A DNA stretch of 64,000 nucleotides from Drosophila miranda (taxonomy: Eukaryota > Arthropoda > Insecta > Diptera > Drosophilidae). Below, in pieces: positions 1 through 14,600 of this stretch; the first letter of the stretch is position 1, and each line of letters begins with the position of its first letter. A program made the position numbers and the translations under genes. The stretch spans positions 8,168,001-8,232,000 of the forward strand of contig NC_046673.1 of NCBI RefSeq assembly GCF_003369915.1, given 5' to 3'. The notes under the pieces are model-generated. The model ran no database searches and was not told where the DNA came from. It worked only from the letters and a program-made list of their open reading frames with translations.

Positions 1-1669
1 GTGTCACCCAACCACCCTCAGGTTCCAGGAGGCATCCCCAAAAAACATACCCCACATCCCCATTCCACTATTAAATTTCCACATCGCATCCCATTCGGCA
101 TATTATGAAGTAAACATCACAATCGTTTGTACAACTGTTGCCAATCTGACCCCAACGCAGAGCCGCGTTTCCAATGGTATTTCCGCCCAAAGCGAAATGT
201 TACCATCGCCACTACCAGCACCTCCACTTACCTCCACCCATCCTCCCCCTCGCCGATTCCTCTGTCCTGCAGTTTAGTGAGGAAACGACCCTAGGGGCTG
301 CTGCAATCACAGGAGAAAAGCAATTTTTTATGCTTCGTAGCTGTGCGTTTTACTGTACCCTTGAAAAAGTCATAGCGGATATACACAATCGCTGAGACGG
401 AAGGATTTCCTACCCCAAAAAAGAAGGATATTCCTAATCATAAGACTAGCAATGGATCAATCCTCATTTATTAAGATACTGGCTAAATTGTATTCGTGAA
501 TATTAGTAACCAAGATCGGAACACTACATCAAAAAGATCTAATCGAAACGATAGCTTAAAAAGTCTTTGTTTTATCAGAAGATATGACTAATACATGTCT
601 GTAATACGAGATAAGATCAAATTCGGATACTTATACATAAGTGTGCACAGTACATACGAGCTTCCACCGTAACATGTCGAAAAATTAACTCTATTATAAA
701 TTGAGGAAATGTGAAAATGTTCATAGGCTTCTCAGACAAATTTGATACAAATCGAGGACGGATAATAGATTCCAGACAAACGAGGGATCAGCAGGGTATT
801 TAAAGCGTCGGTCTAAATTTTTTCGCGTTTACTTTTCATCTTCATGCTCTGCTCTGCATTTTCGCATATTTTTCGCTAGTTTTGTTGACGTCACACGTGT
901 AAGTGTATTTGCTTCAAAACGGATTGAAGCCAAAGCTGCAGCTCAGATGTGTTTCTGGTCGCTCTCAAATCAATCTGAGACTTTGGATTGTTCACAAAAT
1001 ATATGAAAAAGTAAGTAATTGAAGTCGAACGTATTAAAGGAGCTATAAAACAGTTCAATATCCTTATAGAATTCGCTTCAAACCGTCAGAACAATCAGAA
1101 CATGGAACCAATCGAAGAAGCAGGTACATTATAAATAAGACGGAGAAGAGAAAGGATTAAGTGGATGTGGCCCCCTATCAGACAAATATGTCTCAAACTT
1201 TGATCCGATACTCAAACCGACCACATCATCAAGATCCACTCGATCCTTTCTCTCTTATTTGTACACTCTCTGTCCTCCCTCTTGTTATACCCGGTACTCA
1301 AAAATAGTATAGGGGCATATTAGATTTTTGGTGACACTACTCGTGATTAGCTTCAATAACCGAGTCGATATAGCCATATCCAGAGCTCACCTAGATCTCT
1401 GAGACTACAAGAGCTAGAGCAACTAGCTTTTGATATCCAGACTCTTGGATACATACCTATTGCTCGTATACTTTGATGGGTATACTTGAATAACTCTATC
1501 TCACTAAAGCTCACATCTCTTGATTCTATCAGATAGAACTGCAAGTGCTTATGCTGTTGGCATTGTGCTTTTTTATTGGTTATTTGATTAATGTATTGAT
1601 ATTGAGAAAAATGGTTCAAGGTGTGGCCATGTGAACAGACGGGAAATCCCTCTAGTGCGCCTTCCTCAG
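1..1669. other. Non-coding left flank
   Basis: No convincing coding region is visible. The stretch is moderately AT-rich with short purine-rich runs. The only recognisable structure is the interspersed-repeat-like segment listed separately near 1284-1500. Short open frames here lack family resemblance and splice support. Confidence 0.5.
1284..1500. repeat. Old interspersed repeat, mini-me-like
   Basis: The segment opens with a 'ttatacccggtactcaaaa' type motif, then 'gggcatattagatttttgg', then 'gagtcgatatagccat', then 'ctcacctagatctctgagac' and 'aagagctagagcaac'. From memory this order of phrases occurs in a very common Drosophila dispersed repeat family (mini-me or a similar non-coding repeat). 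The copy is decayed and its ends are unclear. The family name is from memory only. Confidence 0.4.
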
Positions 1670-1894
1670 CTACTTTAGGCGGTTGATCTTCTGGACGAGG
1701 CGTGCCCACAGAATGAACGAAAATGCGGCGAACATCAATGAGGGGTTGGATGCGAATTTCTTGGCGTTTTTGAAGATTCCATTAGCGGCTGTGCACACCG
1801 CTTGGCGAACCGGAATCGGAAACATTTCCTTCAATCCCAAGAAGCGCTCCACCAGCGTCTCGTCGGTCTCGTCATCGTAGACTCCGTTATCCAT
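1670..1894 (-). CDS. Short Tom22-like mitochondrial import receptor subunit
   Basis: A 74-residue intronless reading frame starts with an acidic stretch (DDETDETLVERFLGLKEMFP) and continues with a hydrophobic segment at about residues 50-65. The phrase DETxxERxxGLxEMFPxxVR is the signature of Tom22, the central receptor of the outer-membrane TOM complex; human TOM22 has a near-identical stretch before its membrane anchor. The protein is much shorter than a usual Tom22 (about 140 residues). It has only a short acidic N-terminus and ends right after the membrane segment, so the intermembrane-space tail is absent. Lack of introns and small size fit a diverged duplicate or retrocopy, comparable to the testis-specific TOM paralogs (tomboy genes) of Drosophila. 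Whether it is expressed cannot be seen here. The start was chosen because it directly precedes the acidic region. Confidence 0.65.
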   Translation of the reverse strand: MDNGVYDDETDETLVERFLGLKEMFPIPVRQAVCTAANGIFKNAKKFASNPSLMFAAFSFILWARLVQKINRLK

Positions 1895-4800
1895 CTTGTC
1901 TTGTAAAATACTGTAAGTATTTCGAAAATAACAATTTGGGAGTGTCTGAACTCTGTAATCGTTTGTTTTAAAATGACTTTAGACTTTAGGCAACTAAGAG
2001 AAGTAAAAATTTCAAAGGTACACATTTTAAAAATGTCTCAAAGTGTATTGTAAATACGTAAAAATATCGTATTTACTGTATCAGGAAAATATTAATTTGA
2101 GAGAGTGACTGTGGGAAACATAGAGAGGGGTAGCACGACCGCTGCAATGACCCTCTCTCCACTACTCTTTATGCCAAGGAAGTAGCATGCAGCCGTTTTT
2201 CACATCTCGCTCACTCCGCCAGGCGGCACACTGATCGAAGAAAGAGTGTGTGAAAGAGAGCGAGCGCTTGAAAGATATAATTTTTTTATTTTGGCTATAA
2301 TAAGAATGCTATCTGATTTTATGACTGTTAACTATTAAATACGATAATTCTGACTAATGTATTTATTTACGAATAAGTAACGTTAGGACAGAATCATTCT
2401 TTGCGCATTTCATATCCTTCACTCAATGCCAGTAAAGCGGATTAAAGTTATTGGTGTAGCAGTATTGGAAAAGAACAGAAACATAAGCATAAAAAACAAT
2501 ATACCACATGTATTCGGTATGATTAATGAAAACCTTACATCATCTACATACATTTGTATTTAGACAAAAAAAAAACACATGGGAGGGCCATCTTTGTATA
2601 CCCTTTTCCAGAGACATCGCAAATATGGCAGATTTCCATATGCAAGGGATAAAGTTTAGCACTCGTTTTACTTGTCAAAAAACTATATATATTCATATAT
2701 TCAAGAATACCTATACTATTGTATGTGCTCGTACTGTCGTGTATATTTTGTGGTTCCTTTTCTGCGTTGCAAGGGCATACACATTTTATTTAATGTGTTG
2801 AGTGCATTCAAAATGTAAGTCCCTCAAAAACAAAATTCTTACAATCACTAATATTCTGTCATGCCAATTGGCATTCACCTTTGACCAAACTACTATTCTT
2901 AAACGCATACATACATACGCACTGAAGTATGTATAGCCATTTGGCAAAACATTTATAATTCATTTTGCCATTGAGGACTTAATCCGCTTATGGCACAAGC
3001 GCCCACAAAGAGCCCAAACGTTTTATTGAATATGCACAGGCAGGGCAAAAAGGAAAAATGATGAAGCTCACTAATTAGTCAAAGGAAAAAACAGTTTACA
3101 AATGTTTTTGCAAATAAATATTTGGGGCTGCGGGTACTTGTATATGAGCAGGACTGAAAGGGGCAGGCGGCGTTGTGTTGCGACAACTTATGCTATACAC
3201 GTACATCGTCACTTGCTTAATACGAGAGGTGGGATGGAGTGGGTGGAGTGCCCGGGTAGGCTTGGGGTCAGACCGGCCGCACAAGCCGACAAAAGCCAGG
3301 CACAGAGACAGGAACGGAGACGGGGACGGGGATGGGGATGGGGACGGGGACAAACAAACGCTGCGGGTGGGCGAGAAGGAGACACGCATAGCCGCAAGTC
3401 AACAGCAGGAACCCGCCGCAAAGATCCAAAGAACAGGCATGGCGCCACCGACAAGGACGCCAAAGTCTTCGCGCGGTTAGCAGCTACCTTAGCATGTCAC
3501 AAGCATCCGATCCAACACAGCCCTGAAGTTGTGTTGCTTTCTGGAACTGAATCGAAGCTGAAGCTAGTATCGTATATGGAAAATAGCTACATCCATAATA
3601 AACCCAAATTAAGTCAGCAACTTAGTTTTTGCACAGCTTTTGGAACTAAAAATAAGCTTGATCTTAAAGCAAAGACATTTCGAATCTGTACAAATTTGCA
3701 GTCTTCTGAAAGCTTCTGTGGGAAACGATTTTTTCAATATATCCTTTTTTTGCTTAAAAATTATTATCATGAAGAACATCTAAAAGGGAAGAACCAATTT
3801 GCTTGGTTCATGGAAATGTATAAGGGGAGACATTAAAAATACAGAAAAATAAACTCTACAAAACCGCATGGCCATTTATTGATAATTATGATACTCCATA
3901 GCATAACCCTGTATATTTATCAACTTTCATTCGAACCTACTAGATTGGGATTGTTTTGAAAACTTAGTTAATATTCTTAGAGAGAAAAATTTAGTAGAGG
4001 ATAAAAAGATTCCGAAACAGCACTTTCTAAAGTAATTTCATCCTCCTTCCGTTAAGTGAAATCCCACTGAAGGTGTCCTGGCCGTTAGCAAGCCAAGTGC
4101 TCAACACTACCATCTCTTGCAGCCTCTGCTCCAGTGCCATATAAGCATCCGCACCATCCGCACCATCCTACCATCCTACCATCCTACCATCAGTAGCATA
4201 CGAGTCGGGAGACTGCTGTCGTTGCTGTCGTCGTGAAGGTGTCGTGTTGAACATGTTAGGTGTCTTGTCGCTTATCATGTTAAGTGGGTGCACCCACGAC
4301 TACGTGCCTAGCATTTGAGCAGAGCAGGAGGGCGGCTAGATGGGGATGGGGGGCAAACAGCCATGTGTCTATGGTAATTTTCATAGAAAATATGTAAAAT
4401 TCTCAAAACACACAAACAGACGACAGTTAGAGAGAAATAAAAAGAATATGCATATAAAATGCAAAAGAGAAAAAAAAAACTGAAGAAATTAGCAACAACA
4501 TTTGCCACTCATCCTGATGCTTTGCTTGCTTCGCCCCCTCCATCCCCAAGCCAGCAGCTCCTGCTCCTCCTTGGGTCCTTGTCTGCCACTTGGCCTACTC
4601 CTGGCAGCTAATTTTTCCTTTTTAAAGTGATGCGACTCTTCTTCTCGCCCCTCTGAGTGTCTTGGTGCTGTTGATGCCAGGACAAGCTCATTTGCACCTC
4701 ATTAAATGCTGCCACTCGACCTGATGACGACGACAACAACGACAATAAGTGGAACAGTAGTATCAACGAAACAAGAACCGACGGCGGCAACGACAACGAC

Positions 4801-6303
4801 AACGACTAAGACTACGACGCAGGGAGCCAGGAGCTAAATCAGTGCTCCCCAAACACATTTCGTGAGGAATACTTATTCTTAGAGGATTGCATACGTACTC
4901 GCACTCTCGAATACTCACTCGTATACTCGTGTGTTTGTACATGTGTATGAAAGGCAAGCTAGAGGAACAGATACCTGGAGAGCCCTGAATGAATGTTTAC
5001 ATCTCGCGGGCTAATGAAGACCTCGCGGCCCCCTGCCAGAGGGATCGTGTGTGGACTCGCAGTTTTGTCAATTGATGAGATTTTTCAAGGAGCGAAAGGG
5101 ATTGGAGTGAGCAAAGTAGTAATACTTACCCTACGATTGGAGGAGAACATTTACAAGGATTTCCCTCTGCTGGATCAGATTTGGGTCAGATTGGATGGGT
5201 GAGAAGATAGAACCATTACTAGGATGTGCTCATAAACAGACCGGTTGGACATATTAGAAACTTACAGAATTATGAATAGTAAAGGCTCATAGTAAGTATA
5301 GAAGGAGAGATAAGTCAAAGGATCGAGTTTTATATATGTATAATGACAGAAGATAAGATCGAAGAGGCTAAGCGATCATTGATGTTGGCTTTCAATGGAT
5401 CCAATGATAGAATATTCTACATATATTCTATGGGATTATTACGTTTAAATATTCCTTTTATGATCCGACAGGATTGTTAGCTTATATCAGGATAGAATCG
5501 TTTACGTTAGCAAGCCTTTTCTTAGTGTTTGGGCCAGTAGTGCCTAGTTAGTTAGGCTTGTGATGGAACAGGGTTCGATGGTTGTGGCCGCATTATCAGG
5601 CACTTAATAGGCCCGCTCTGGGCTGATCAGCCGAGCATCATGCAACATGGAGTATGCATCATGCAGCATGCAGCAGCTGCATCCAATCATCGCCATTATT
5701 ACAATATGAGAGGGGCCTTCATCCCCCACCCCACCACATCATATGCTGCCTCCTGCTGTCACTCCCCGGGCCTGGATCCCGGACCGTATCTGACTCGCGA
5801 TGCCCATTAAATCAAATTAAGTTAATTTGCCGCACTGCGCACACAATAACGTCATCAGAGAGTGTAATCCTCAATCCTGCCGTATGCCACACCCACCTCC
5901 GCTGTGGCAGCCTGGAGCCCCTCGAGTGTGTCTGAGTACTGCTAATAAACGTCATCGATGCATTGATGCATGCCAATTAGCAGGAGACAGCATCAGGCAG
6001 GCAGCGCTGCAGGCAGGCAGCGCGGCAGGAAGCCAGGCGGGGCAGGCATGATGGAATTCTGGGAGGGATTCTGTGAAGAGGAAGAGGCATAGGATGTCAT
6101 CAACAACGACAACGACATTGTCATGGGCATGGGCATGGGCATGGGTATGGGGAATGTAGAGCTGTGGCTCCTCCTCCTTCTCCTCCTCATGTTGCATCAT
6201 CTTTGGCAAGTGCAGCACAAAAACCCAACTGCAACTGCCGCATTAATTGCAACTGTCAGCCAGCGCAGCAGCGCCAACTGTGACCCGCTTAACCCTTCAA
6301 ACC

Positions 6304-6361
6304 ACCCATCCATCCTTCCATCCTTCCATCCATCCATCCATCCATCCATCCATCCATCCAC
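6304..6361. repeat. CATC tetranucleotide microsatellite
   Basis: The segment is a run of 'catc' and 'cttc' units, nearly uninterrupted for about 58 bases, the right half being pure catc. Confidence 0.9.
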
Positions 6362-7156
6362 AAGCGGAGGCGGCTTCCCTGGACGCAGTCAATCATCCTG
6401 GATGGCAATACACGCCGCCCCGAGATGAGCAACTATTTGGAGTAATTTGCTGAACTCGACTTCTGCCGCGACTGGCACTCCATCAAGACCACCGAACCGA
6501 TGATCACATCGATACCAGAGGGATTGTTGTGGAGCAGAAGTGGAAAAGTTAGGGAGAGAAGTGATATACTCATTGTTGGAGCAGAAGGTTCCTTTATCCA
6601 TTTCGTATTAACTTAGTTAAAAGCAGAATCTGCAGTAGTCGATTTTACTTATGTTTCCGAATGTTTCTCTATTTAGTCATTAATACCTTTACCTTTGGGA
6701 ATGATCCAGCCTAACGCCACGAGTATCCTCAGCTCATACACAAATATTAGCATTGCCCAATTAATTTTTGTCCATTCTTTAAGACATCTATAGAGTACCC
6801 CAACCCCGCGAAGACATTTCCATTCCAACATTTACGACATAATCCATGAAAATCAGCTCGACAAGTTGACAATCTCCGATTAGCTTCCTGTGCAGTCAGC
6901 TCTTTCAAAGCATGAAAGATCATCCATCAGCAAATCATTGACCATCAAAGAGTTATTGTCCAGCCAGGATTCTGCTTTATTTTATGTCTTTTCGAATCTT
7001 TTGCCATTTCTTTGCTATCCTTTTTGCGACCAGCTTTAAGTGTTTTCATACTCTCGCACATACATATTCCCCACAAGAGTGAGAGAAGAGAAGCAGGAAA
7101 GTTTCAAAAGCAAATTTCCCCGAGGATGTGAAGAGCAGTAGCCAAAGCAGGAGCTG

Positions 7157-7170
7157 GTGTAGGAGCACTG

Positions 7171-7201
<31 letters not shown>
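7157..7201. repeat. GGAGCA hexanucleotide microsatellite
   Basis: Tandem 'ggagca' units with minor variation at the edges. Confidence 0.8.
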
Positions 7202-7202
<1 letters not shown>

Positions 7203-8564
7203 TGGCTGTCGACTATAAACGTCATCGGAATTCCCCAAAGCCATTAAGCGCAAATGTATGCAACACCCAACCCAAAAAACGAAAGGAGAGAAGAACAGAA
7301 CAGAGCAGAGCAGAGCAGAGCAGACTAGAGTAAAGAAAGCGCAATAACTGAAAAATGTGAGCTAGCATGTCCCGCCAATATCTCAGCCCCTCCCTTTCGG
7401 GGGCCCCATGCCCCACCCACACCGCCTCCAATCTTGGCAACACTTCATTAGCAAACGCTGAGCAGGGGCCAGGTCCTGTCAGGACCGCGCGCTTCTTCCG
7501 CTCTTCCACTGGCACTGGAACTGACTCACAATAATTTCATTTTGCAACACTATTGGATTGCCTTGAACTAAAAAGTAATTTCATTGATTACCAGCGAGTC
7601 CTCGCGTAAAGGATAACAAGCCCAGCCACTCCACTCCAATTCACCCAGCCCAACCCCCAACCACCAACCCCCAACCCCGTCCCAATCCCAACAGAAGCGA
7701 AGCAAGCAACGACACCAGCCACTTGGGAGCTGGCACTGGAATTGGTATTGGTATTAGGAGTTCTACGAGGATGGAGGATGGAGGATGGGGGGCTGTGAGT
7801 TCTGGCAGTCTGCGGTTGGAGAGGGGTACGTTCGAGCGTTCTGGCGTTCGAGCTGGCGTCCCATTGTTGCCATTGTAAGTAGCACTTTCATAAGCAAACA
7901 CCAAGCGCAAATCAAAATCGTAAAGCGTTCGATTTCTTAAGTAAATCACATAAAAATAAAACAAGCCATTTACCATCTACCCCATAGATACTCTCCGGCG
8001 CAGTGCAGCAGCGGGGAAATAATTTTTCCTAATGGAATGAAGAGCACAAATATTTGTTAGTTATTCTTAGAATGTTTTTTTGCTGGCTGTCGTGCAAGAT
8101 TTTCATTTTCAGGTGCAGCTACGAGTGTCGCTACGTGCGTTTGTCCCACTGTGCCGGATGGATGACGTCTGACTGGTGACTTTCCCTGGCCCCATCCTGC
8201 CCACCCTTTCTGTCTTTTCCACTTCCGATACACTTACTGGGCAATCAAAATATCTTGGCCTCTGCCTCTGTCTCCGGCGCCAAAAATGAATGATTGGATC
8301 AATGACGATGAGTGGTTGGTTGGCTGGGTGGGTGTCGATGAGGAATCCACCTCCCGCCGCCCACACATAGCGTTTTAATGGCTTTGTTGCCGTGGGAATG
8401 CTTCTGGCTGCCTTTGGGCGAGGGTTCCCCAATGGCTTTAATGGTAAGCTGTCAGGCAGCTGTAGCCCCCAAACTCCACCTCCTCCATTCTACGCGATAA
8501 AGGCGAAAATTAACTTATCAAACATACATTACAGGTTAACATTAACAGCAGCATTAACACTAAC

Positions 8565-8602
8565 ACCCACACACACGCACACACACACACACACACACAC
8601 AG
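8565..8602. repeat. AC dinucleotide microsatellite
   Basis: Nearly uninterrupted 'ac' repeat with a single 'gc' variant, followed by 'agggccacag'. Confidence 0.9.
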
Positions 8603-11600
8603 GGCCACAGCTGTGAATGATTCCTGCCCAACGCCCAAATATCGGTTCCACTCCACTCCAATGGCTAATGGCAGAAAACGTTCTCGCCCTCCAAATTCCC
8701 CAAACAATTGAAAGTTAAAGCGCAGGCGAAGACGAGCAGGAAAACGACTGCCAAAGACCGACAACTAGTCGAGTAGTCAAATGGATGGCCCTGTGGCTGT
8801 TACGGGCTGATGATTGAGTTGAAATTGGAAGGCCAGAGCTCCTTAGAGTAAGTATTCCCTTGTTCATAACAGACGCTTTCTTTTGAGGAGAGAGTCATTG
8901 TCGACTAAGGAAAAAGATTGTGCTTCAATTCGCCCCTAAACCCATACAAATGTATGTCCCTTTGTGTTACCACATTGATGATTCTTATCGATTGTCCTAT
9001 GCGTATATTATTTTATAGTAATTCTATTTATTTTATGGATACCTTGAGTATTTTTCTTAATAATAATCTCTTTTGATTGCCTGTTTTTTGCCTGCTCTGT
9101 TGATTTTGAGCCAAACTTAAATGATTTTTTGTTTTAAAGCAGTTGGGAAATGGCTCTTCAAAAGCTTCCAAAACTGATTAGGCTATTGTTCGAGTGTAAG
9201 CCTATTGCTACTTATGCTCACCATCTGTCTAACGTCGAAATAAAATGATTTAATGGCACAAGCATCGTTTGCTGCCTGGCAACCACTCGGCCTGGCCCGT
9301 GTAGCAGTATAAAGCCTTCCTTTCTTCTGCCAGGGACCAAACAATAAGCCTAAGTGCGACCAAAATGCCAGCAGCACATGGACAGCAGCACTATAGCAGT
9401 GGGTCCCCGTCGCCATCCCTCCGTCACCCCCTAAACACCAGGGAGCCCGGCACCGACAGGCTGCAGGCGGGGCAGCGTCAGCGTCAGCGTCAGCGGCAGC
9501 GGCAGCGGCAGCTGGCAGAAATTATTGGAAAATTCATTAATAAGCGAACGGGAAAATGGGAAAATTGCGCGAACGCAGCAAAACAACAGAACAACGCAAG
9601 ACGAAGTGCGAGAGAGAGATAGGGCAGACAGATAGACAGACAGTTTGCGTTTAATTGCACCCACATGGACTCATGCTACTCTGATACATACACACCCACA
9701 TTCACACCCACATTCTCATTCACATTCAACCCACCCTCCCACACATGAGTCCCGGTTTGGGGCTTCTGTTTTGTGTTTAGGCTGCATGAATAATTGCCCA
9801 ACTGGATCCATATGCCGCGAGGTGCATTTGCTATTGGGGGTCGGAGCGGATCCCGCAGGATTGCCGAAAGTCGAAGCGCCACTTAAATCATCAACAAATG
9901 AACGAACGCGTGAATTCATTCGAAACTCGAATATGGGCTATGCATACCAGACATTTTCAGGAAAGGCAGCACAATTTGACAAATTACCACCTGGAGGAAG
10001 TTATGCAGTGTGGCTGATGTAATCGTAGATACTTATCCTTTTTTCTACAATATTTTGCATAAACCTTATAAACTATTTAACAAATCAACTACAAAGAAGT
10101 ACGATGAATCTCTTACTGTGTATTATCTGAAGCAAGGAGTTCCGAAAAACTTGTAGAAAAGAAGTTCAGAAATCTGTTGTCTTAGTGTTTTTTCAGATGA
10201 TGTGGACCAAGGTTACTCGACCGCAATTTTTCATCACAATCCCTCATAAAACTGACCACAGGACTGGTCCGGTCTGGTATAGTCTGGCATAGGCTGTGCT
10301 GGGACTGAGAACTCACTCTAGGTTCAAAACTGCGAAATCTAGCTGACTACGTGCCAGTTGCTGCTTAAGTGAAGCCATATATTTTATTTGGTTTTATTGA
10401 TTTTATAAAAAGACTATATCCATGAACCAGGCACTGGCTCTGACAGCCAAGTTGAGGCATTTTGGCTTTTAATTTCAATTTGACAAGCAAAACGGTTGGC
10501 ACTTTTTCCCCTCTCCAAATACGTGCCAAGCGTCCGCAGCGTCTGGGGAGTCACCGTTCAAGTCCGACCCTACGACCCTCCGACCCAGCCAGAGTTCGAG
10601 TTAGAGTCAGAGTCGAAATCGGACTCGTAGTCGGAGTCAAAGCTAAGGCGGAGCCACAGACTTAGTCGGAAACAGGGACACGAACTGGACCCGACATTTT
10701 ACAATAACTCACGGCATTTGATGACGGATTTTAGTTTTTGCTATCTCCGTCGAAGGGCACCTCTGTACCGAATCTTAATCTCTAAGGTCTCCATCTAATA
10801 TAGCTACGAGGCGCACTGTACGAGCTCGCATACATACGTACGTACTATATGCGGCTATGGGAGTGTATGTGCGAAGTTTTCCTTTTCCCCATGTACGTGC
10901 GTTTAAATCTTCGATAACTTTCCCGTCTGTACGTGACTAAAATGGAATGCGACCTATAGAGACTACCAAATGTCCGAACGGGTTGGCTGGTTGGCTATAT
11001 GTGTGGCCAGGGCTGGGTTGGGGGTGGGTTTCTACGATTTTGGAATTTAGTGAGACACGAGACTTAAAAAAATGAATGAACAATCTAAAGAGGGCAGCAC
11101 ACCACTGAGGCAGAATGGAAAAGCTCGGGCCGCAGAGGAAGGCAGAGAGCCAGGTCAAATGTCTGCCCGGGGGCTTTTGTTTCAGCCAACTCGCCAGCTG
11201 ATGTCGATTCTCGTGCCTTAGCTGTGACTTTGGAGCTTGACTTTCAGTCTTAAGTTCTTTAAATTACGTGAAAAATGCCCACAAAGTCATAAACCATTGA
11301 TTTTTAGTGGGCAACGCTCGGCCTGAAGAGATACATTTTATTTTCCAGGGGTTACACCTCAATAAAACCGATTGAGACCGGCCAAAGAGAGAAGTGATTG
11401 CTGAATGGGCAGAGACTCAATCCAGGTTCAGCTCTCCATCGTCGAGCGCTGGAGCATCATAGCGGTTGGAGCTCTCTGGCAAATCGGTTTGCTTCCGAAT
11501 AAAGTTATGCCTAAGTCGCTGGGATAGTTAAACTTCTAGAAGCAAAAAACCACGACTACACATCTTTCAAAGCACTTAATGGAACATTCCCTGTTGGTCT

Positions 11601-14600
11601 CGGTATGTGTACTGAAGGTGTAATTTCAGAATGGCTCCAAAGATCCTTCTTCTTGCCTTAAACGGTTTAGCATTCCGATTTTCCTTCGCAATAATCCCCG
11701 ATGGATCTGATTTCGCTGGTAGCTTCCTCTTCTGCTGCCGAGTCAGTAAGCCTGCGCAAGCGTCCTGTGGTTTTCCATGGATTTTTGAACGTAGATATAA
11801 CTCTTTATCAGTTCCATCACCATTTGTATTCACGCATGTTCAAGAATACCATTTTTGTCCAACCGATGGATGCCGAGTGTTTAGATGATCCATTCCCTTC
11901 ATGGACATTTTCGAGACTTGTTTCCGGTCTCATTCCGGACACATCTGGCCATACAGCTTTCTTACCCTATTCATTTATCTCGGCCAAGTTGAGAAAGGAA
12001 CAGAAAAAGATAGCCTTCAGCAGATGTGTGCTCCTGTCTCCCAATACCCAGTACTAATCCACCTCCTTTGGTGTTGAAATGCACGTATCTTTATATATGT
12101 GTATGTATGTATGTATACATGTGGGTGGTATACAGACTTATGTATGTATGTGGAGCTGTCGCCTGTGGGGAAAATGTGCAAGCAAAATGCAATGACAAAT
12201 AGGCGACAAAATGAAATGAGAAATATCCAAGAAGAAGGCACAGAGTCAGAGTCAGAGACAGAAGGAGGACGAGGAGAACTGAAGGAAGAAGGAAGCGTTC
12301 CAACCGAGATTAGAAACGCATTTGTTCCAATCAAGAAGCCAGCAAAAGAGAGACAAGAGAGAAAGATACAAGGACATGGAGCAGCTTCGTGTCCTTGCAA
12401 AAGCTAAACACTTCCTAAAGCTCAAAGGCAAAGGACAAATGTGTGAAGACAAACGGCCAGGGCACGTGAATATGGTTGAGTCGCCGATGGAGCAGCAGTT
12501 TTGGGGCCATGTCACGGCAAGGCCAAGTTTCAATTAATGTTGCGAAAACCTAATTAAGCCATAATGGGCACCAGCTATTCAGTAGCATAAATAACAAGCG
12601 AGAGAAAGAAAGCAAAGCCTTGAATACCCTACCTATTCTTATACTCTTGGAACTTTGGAAGAATCCTCAAGAAAAAGTACCGATACGTAACACTTCAGAT
12701 AATCTTCGTCCTCTGAGGAGTCTTCCAAAGAATCCTGAAAAGATTATTGCTGTGCTATTATTCATCCCAAGGAGCAACTAGCACATCAGAAGAAGCATCC
12801 ATTCTAGGACGCACTTTACTGCTGAACCAAGTTTTATTTGTACATTAGGTAATTGCTTAAAATTGATTCGGAAACTGGGAGCTTGGCAACACAGCCACCG
12901 TGCAGAGTATTAGTATTAGTAATAGACCACAGTCGAAATGTTGGCTACTGTGCTCTGCCCGCCATTTCTCCCGCAGAGAGCAAAAGGACTGAATGGGCGG
13001 GCGAATACATGGAATGGAGTGGATTGGAAGTGAAGAGTGGAGAATGGAGAGGAGAAGGAGCGCTGTCATTGCCATTCTCATCTGAATTTCACCAAGTGCC
13101 AGCCGACCTCCACCTCTGCCTCCATCCGATCCCATTCCATCAGAGTCATTCATTTCCATTGCTTTGCGCTTCCTTCTATTGTTAAATGCATGAAAAATTG
13201 CTGACACGGCCGCTCATCAGTTGAGTCGACTGAAGGATCCTTCAAGGATGATCTGCCCAGGTGCCGTGCAAGGCATAACTCATACGCCACGTTGCTTTGC
13301 GATTTATGGCCACTGTGGCTGCAAATGAACAATGCCCGGGGCCGTGGCCATGCCCGTGCCCGTACCTCCTACGGGGACACCTCTTGAGGGAAACTCTTTT
13401 GACAAATTGCATTGTCGCTTGTTTATTGAATAGCGAGTCGACGCAACAGAGGAAAAGCCATCCTCCACTACTGGCTGATAAACTAACCAACCAGTCGGTT
13501 GAGTAGTGCGTTTCCCAATAAATTGGTCGAACTTATACAAAAAATTATTGTCGAATGAGTTCACAGAATGTCCACAAACTGAAATGGAATTTTAATTTAA
13601 TTTTTTAAATTATAAAAGTCATTTTGCAAGATGTCTTTATGCAATATTTAGTTTCCTTTGCCTCCGGCAGTAGGGCACACAGGAGCCCAAGTGTCTAACA
13701 TTCTGTGAACTATTGTGATTTGTGTTTAATTAGCCAAAGGCCATGCCCCTCTTCATCAGGCCGATGGGCTTGGGGGAGAGGGCGTTGGCAGGAGACAGCT
13801 GGCCCCATGGACAAAAGTCGCCTCAGGTGCAACGAGAGCCATTTGCATCTTATGGCCCACATTTATCCATTTGCTTGTTCGCGTGAGGGAAATTGAGTTA
13901 CGGATGAGGATGTGGATCTGAATAGAGATGGAGATGAAGTTGGAGTTGGAGCTGGAAATGTATATGGGAGATTAAGACGCTGTGAGTTTTGTAAGTATTT
14001 TTTTTAAGAGTAAAGACCTTAGGTGTTAACTTTTCAGGAAACAACAAAATATGGGACAAATAATTGTATCCAATATATAACCTAATTTTCTGCAAGATTT
14101 GCAGTCAATAAAATGTCTACAATTATAATTTGCGCATCTGGTCGGTATTTTTTGTCATATAGCTAGAACATAGTCTGGCTTAATGCCTTATAAAAACTAG
14201 AACTGTCTATTAGAATTATCATTAAAATATCATTTGTTCTCCAGGTCTCTCCTTTTACCGGACAAGTTGCTTTATAAAGATAGCTTTCTTCATTGGAAGC
14301 ATCTATAAAATTGACTAGCAGATTAATGGAGAATACATTGGCCATACATTGGAAATACAATCTGATCTAACTCAATATTTTGTCTTTTTCTTGACATTAT
14401 TCGCTCTATTTTCTTTGCTTGAGCCCATCTGCAGCTCTTACCATATATTATACATCAATTGATTTACTTAAATACTCTAATCGGCTTTACCTAATTGCCC
14501 CCGGAATACTCCCACTGCCATCACCTTTACCTTTACCTTTACTCCATTGACTAGTTCGAGAACAAAAGGCAACAACGAAAGCGAAAATTTGTTACCTTCT

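Larger units (their letters stand above)
1895..8000. other. Non-coding, microsatellite-rich intergenic or intronic DNA
   Basis: No gene is supported. Structures seen are a GAGA-rich patch at 2100-2280, GGGGAYG runs at about 3310-3355, GGGCAT repeats at 6121-6150, CATC repeats at 6304-6361, GGAGCA repeats at about 7160-7200 and AGCAG repeats at about 7290-7325. The longest open frames (for example 3102-3836) owe their length to low-complexity sequence and change composition along their length. Confidence 0.5.

Noticed and set aside
3102-3836. 244-codon plus-strand open frame
   Set aside because: Its length comes from G-rich low-complexity repeats. The composition changes abruptly along the frame, and no domain or splice signals support it.
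11576-12057. Overlapping 85- and 118-codon frames
   Set aside because: They overlap in different frames and strands, show no family resemblance, and lack neighbouring exons.
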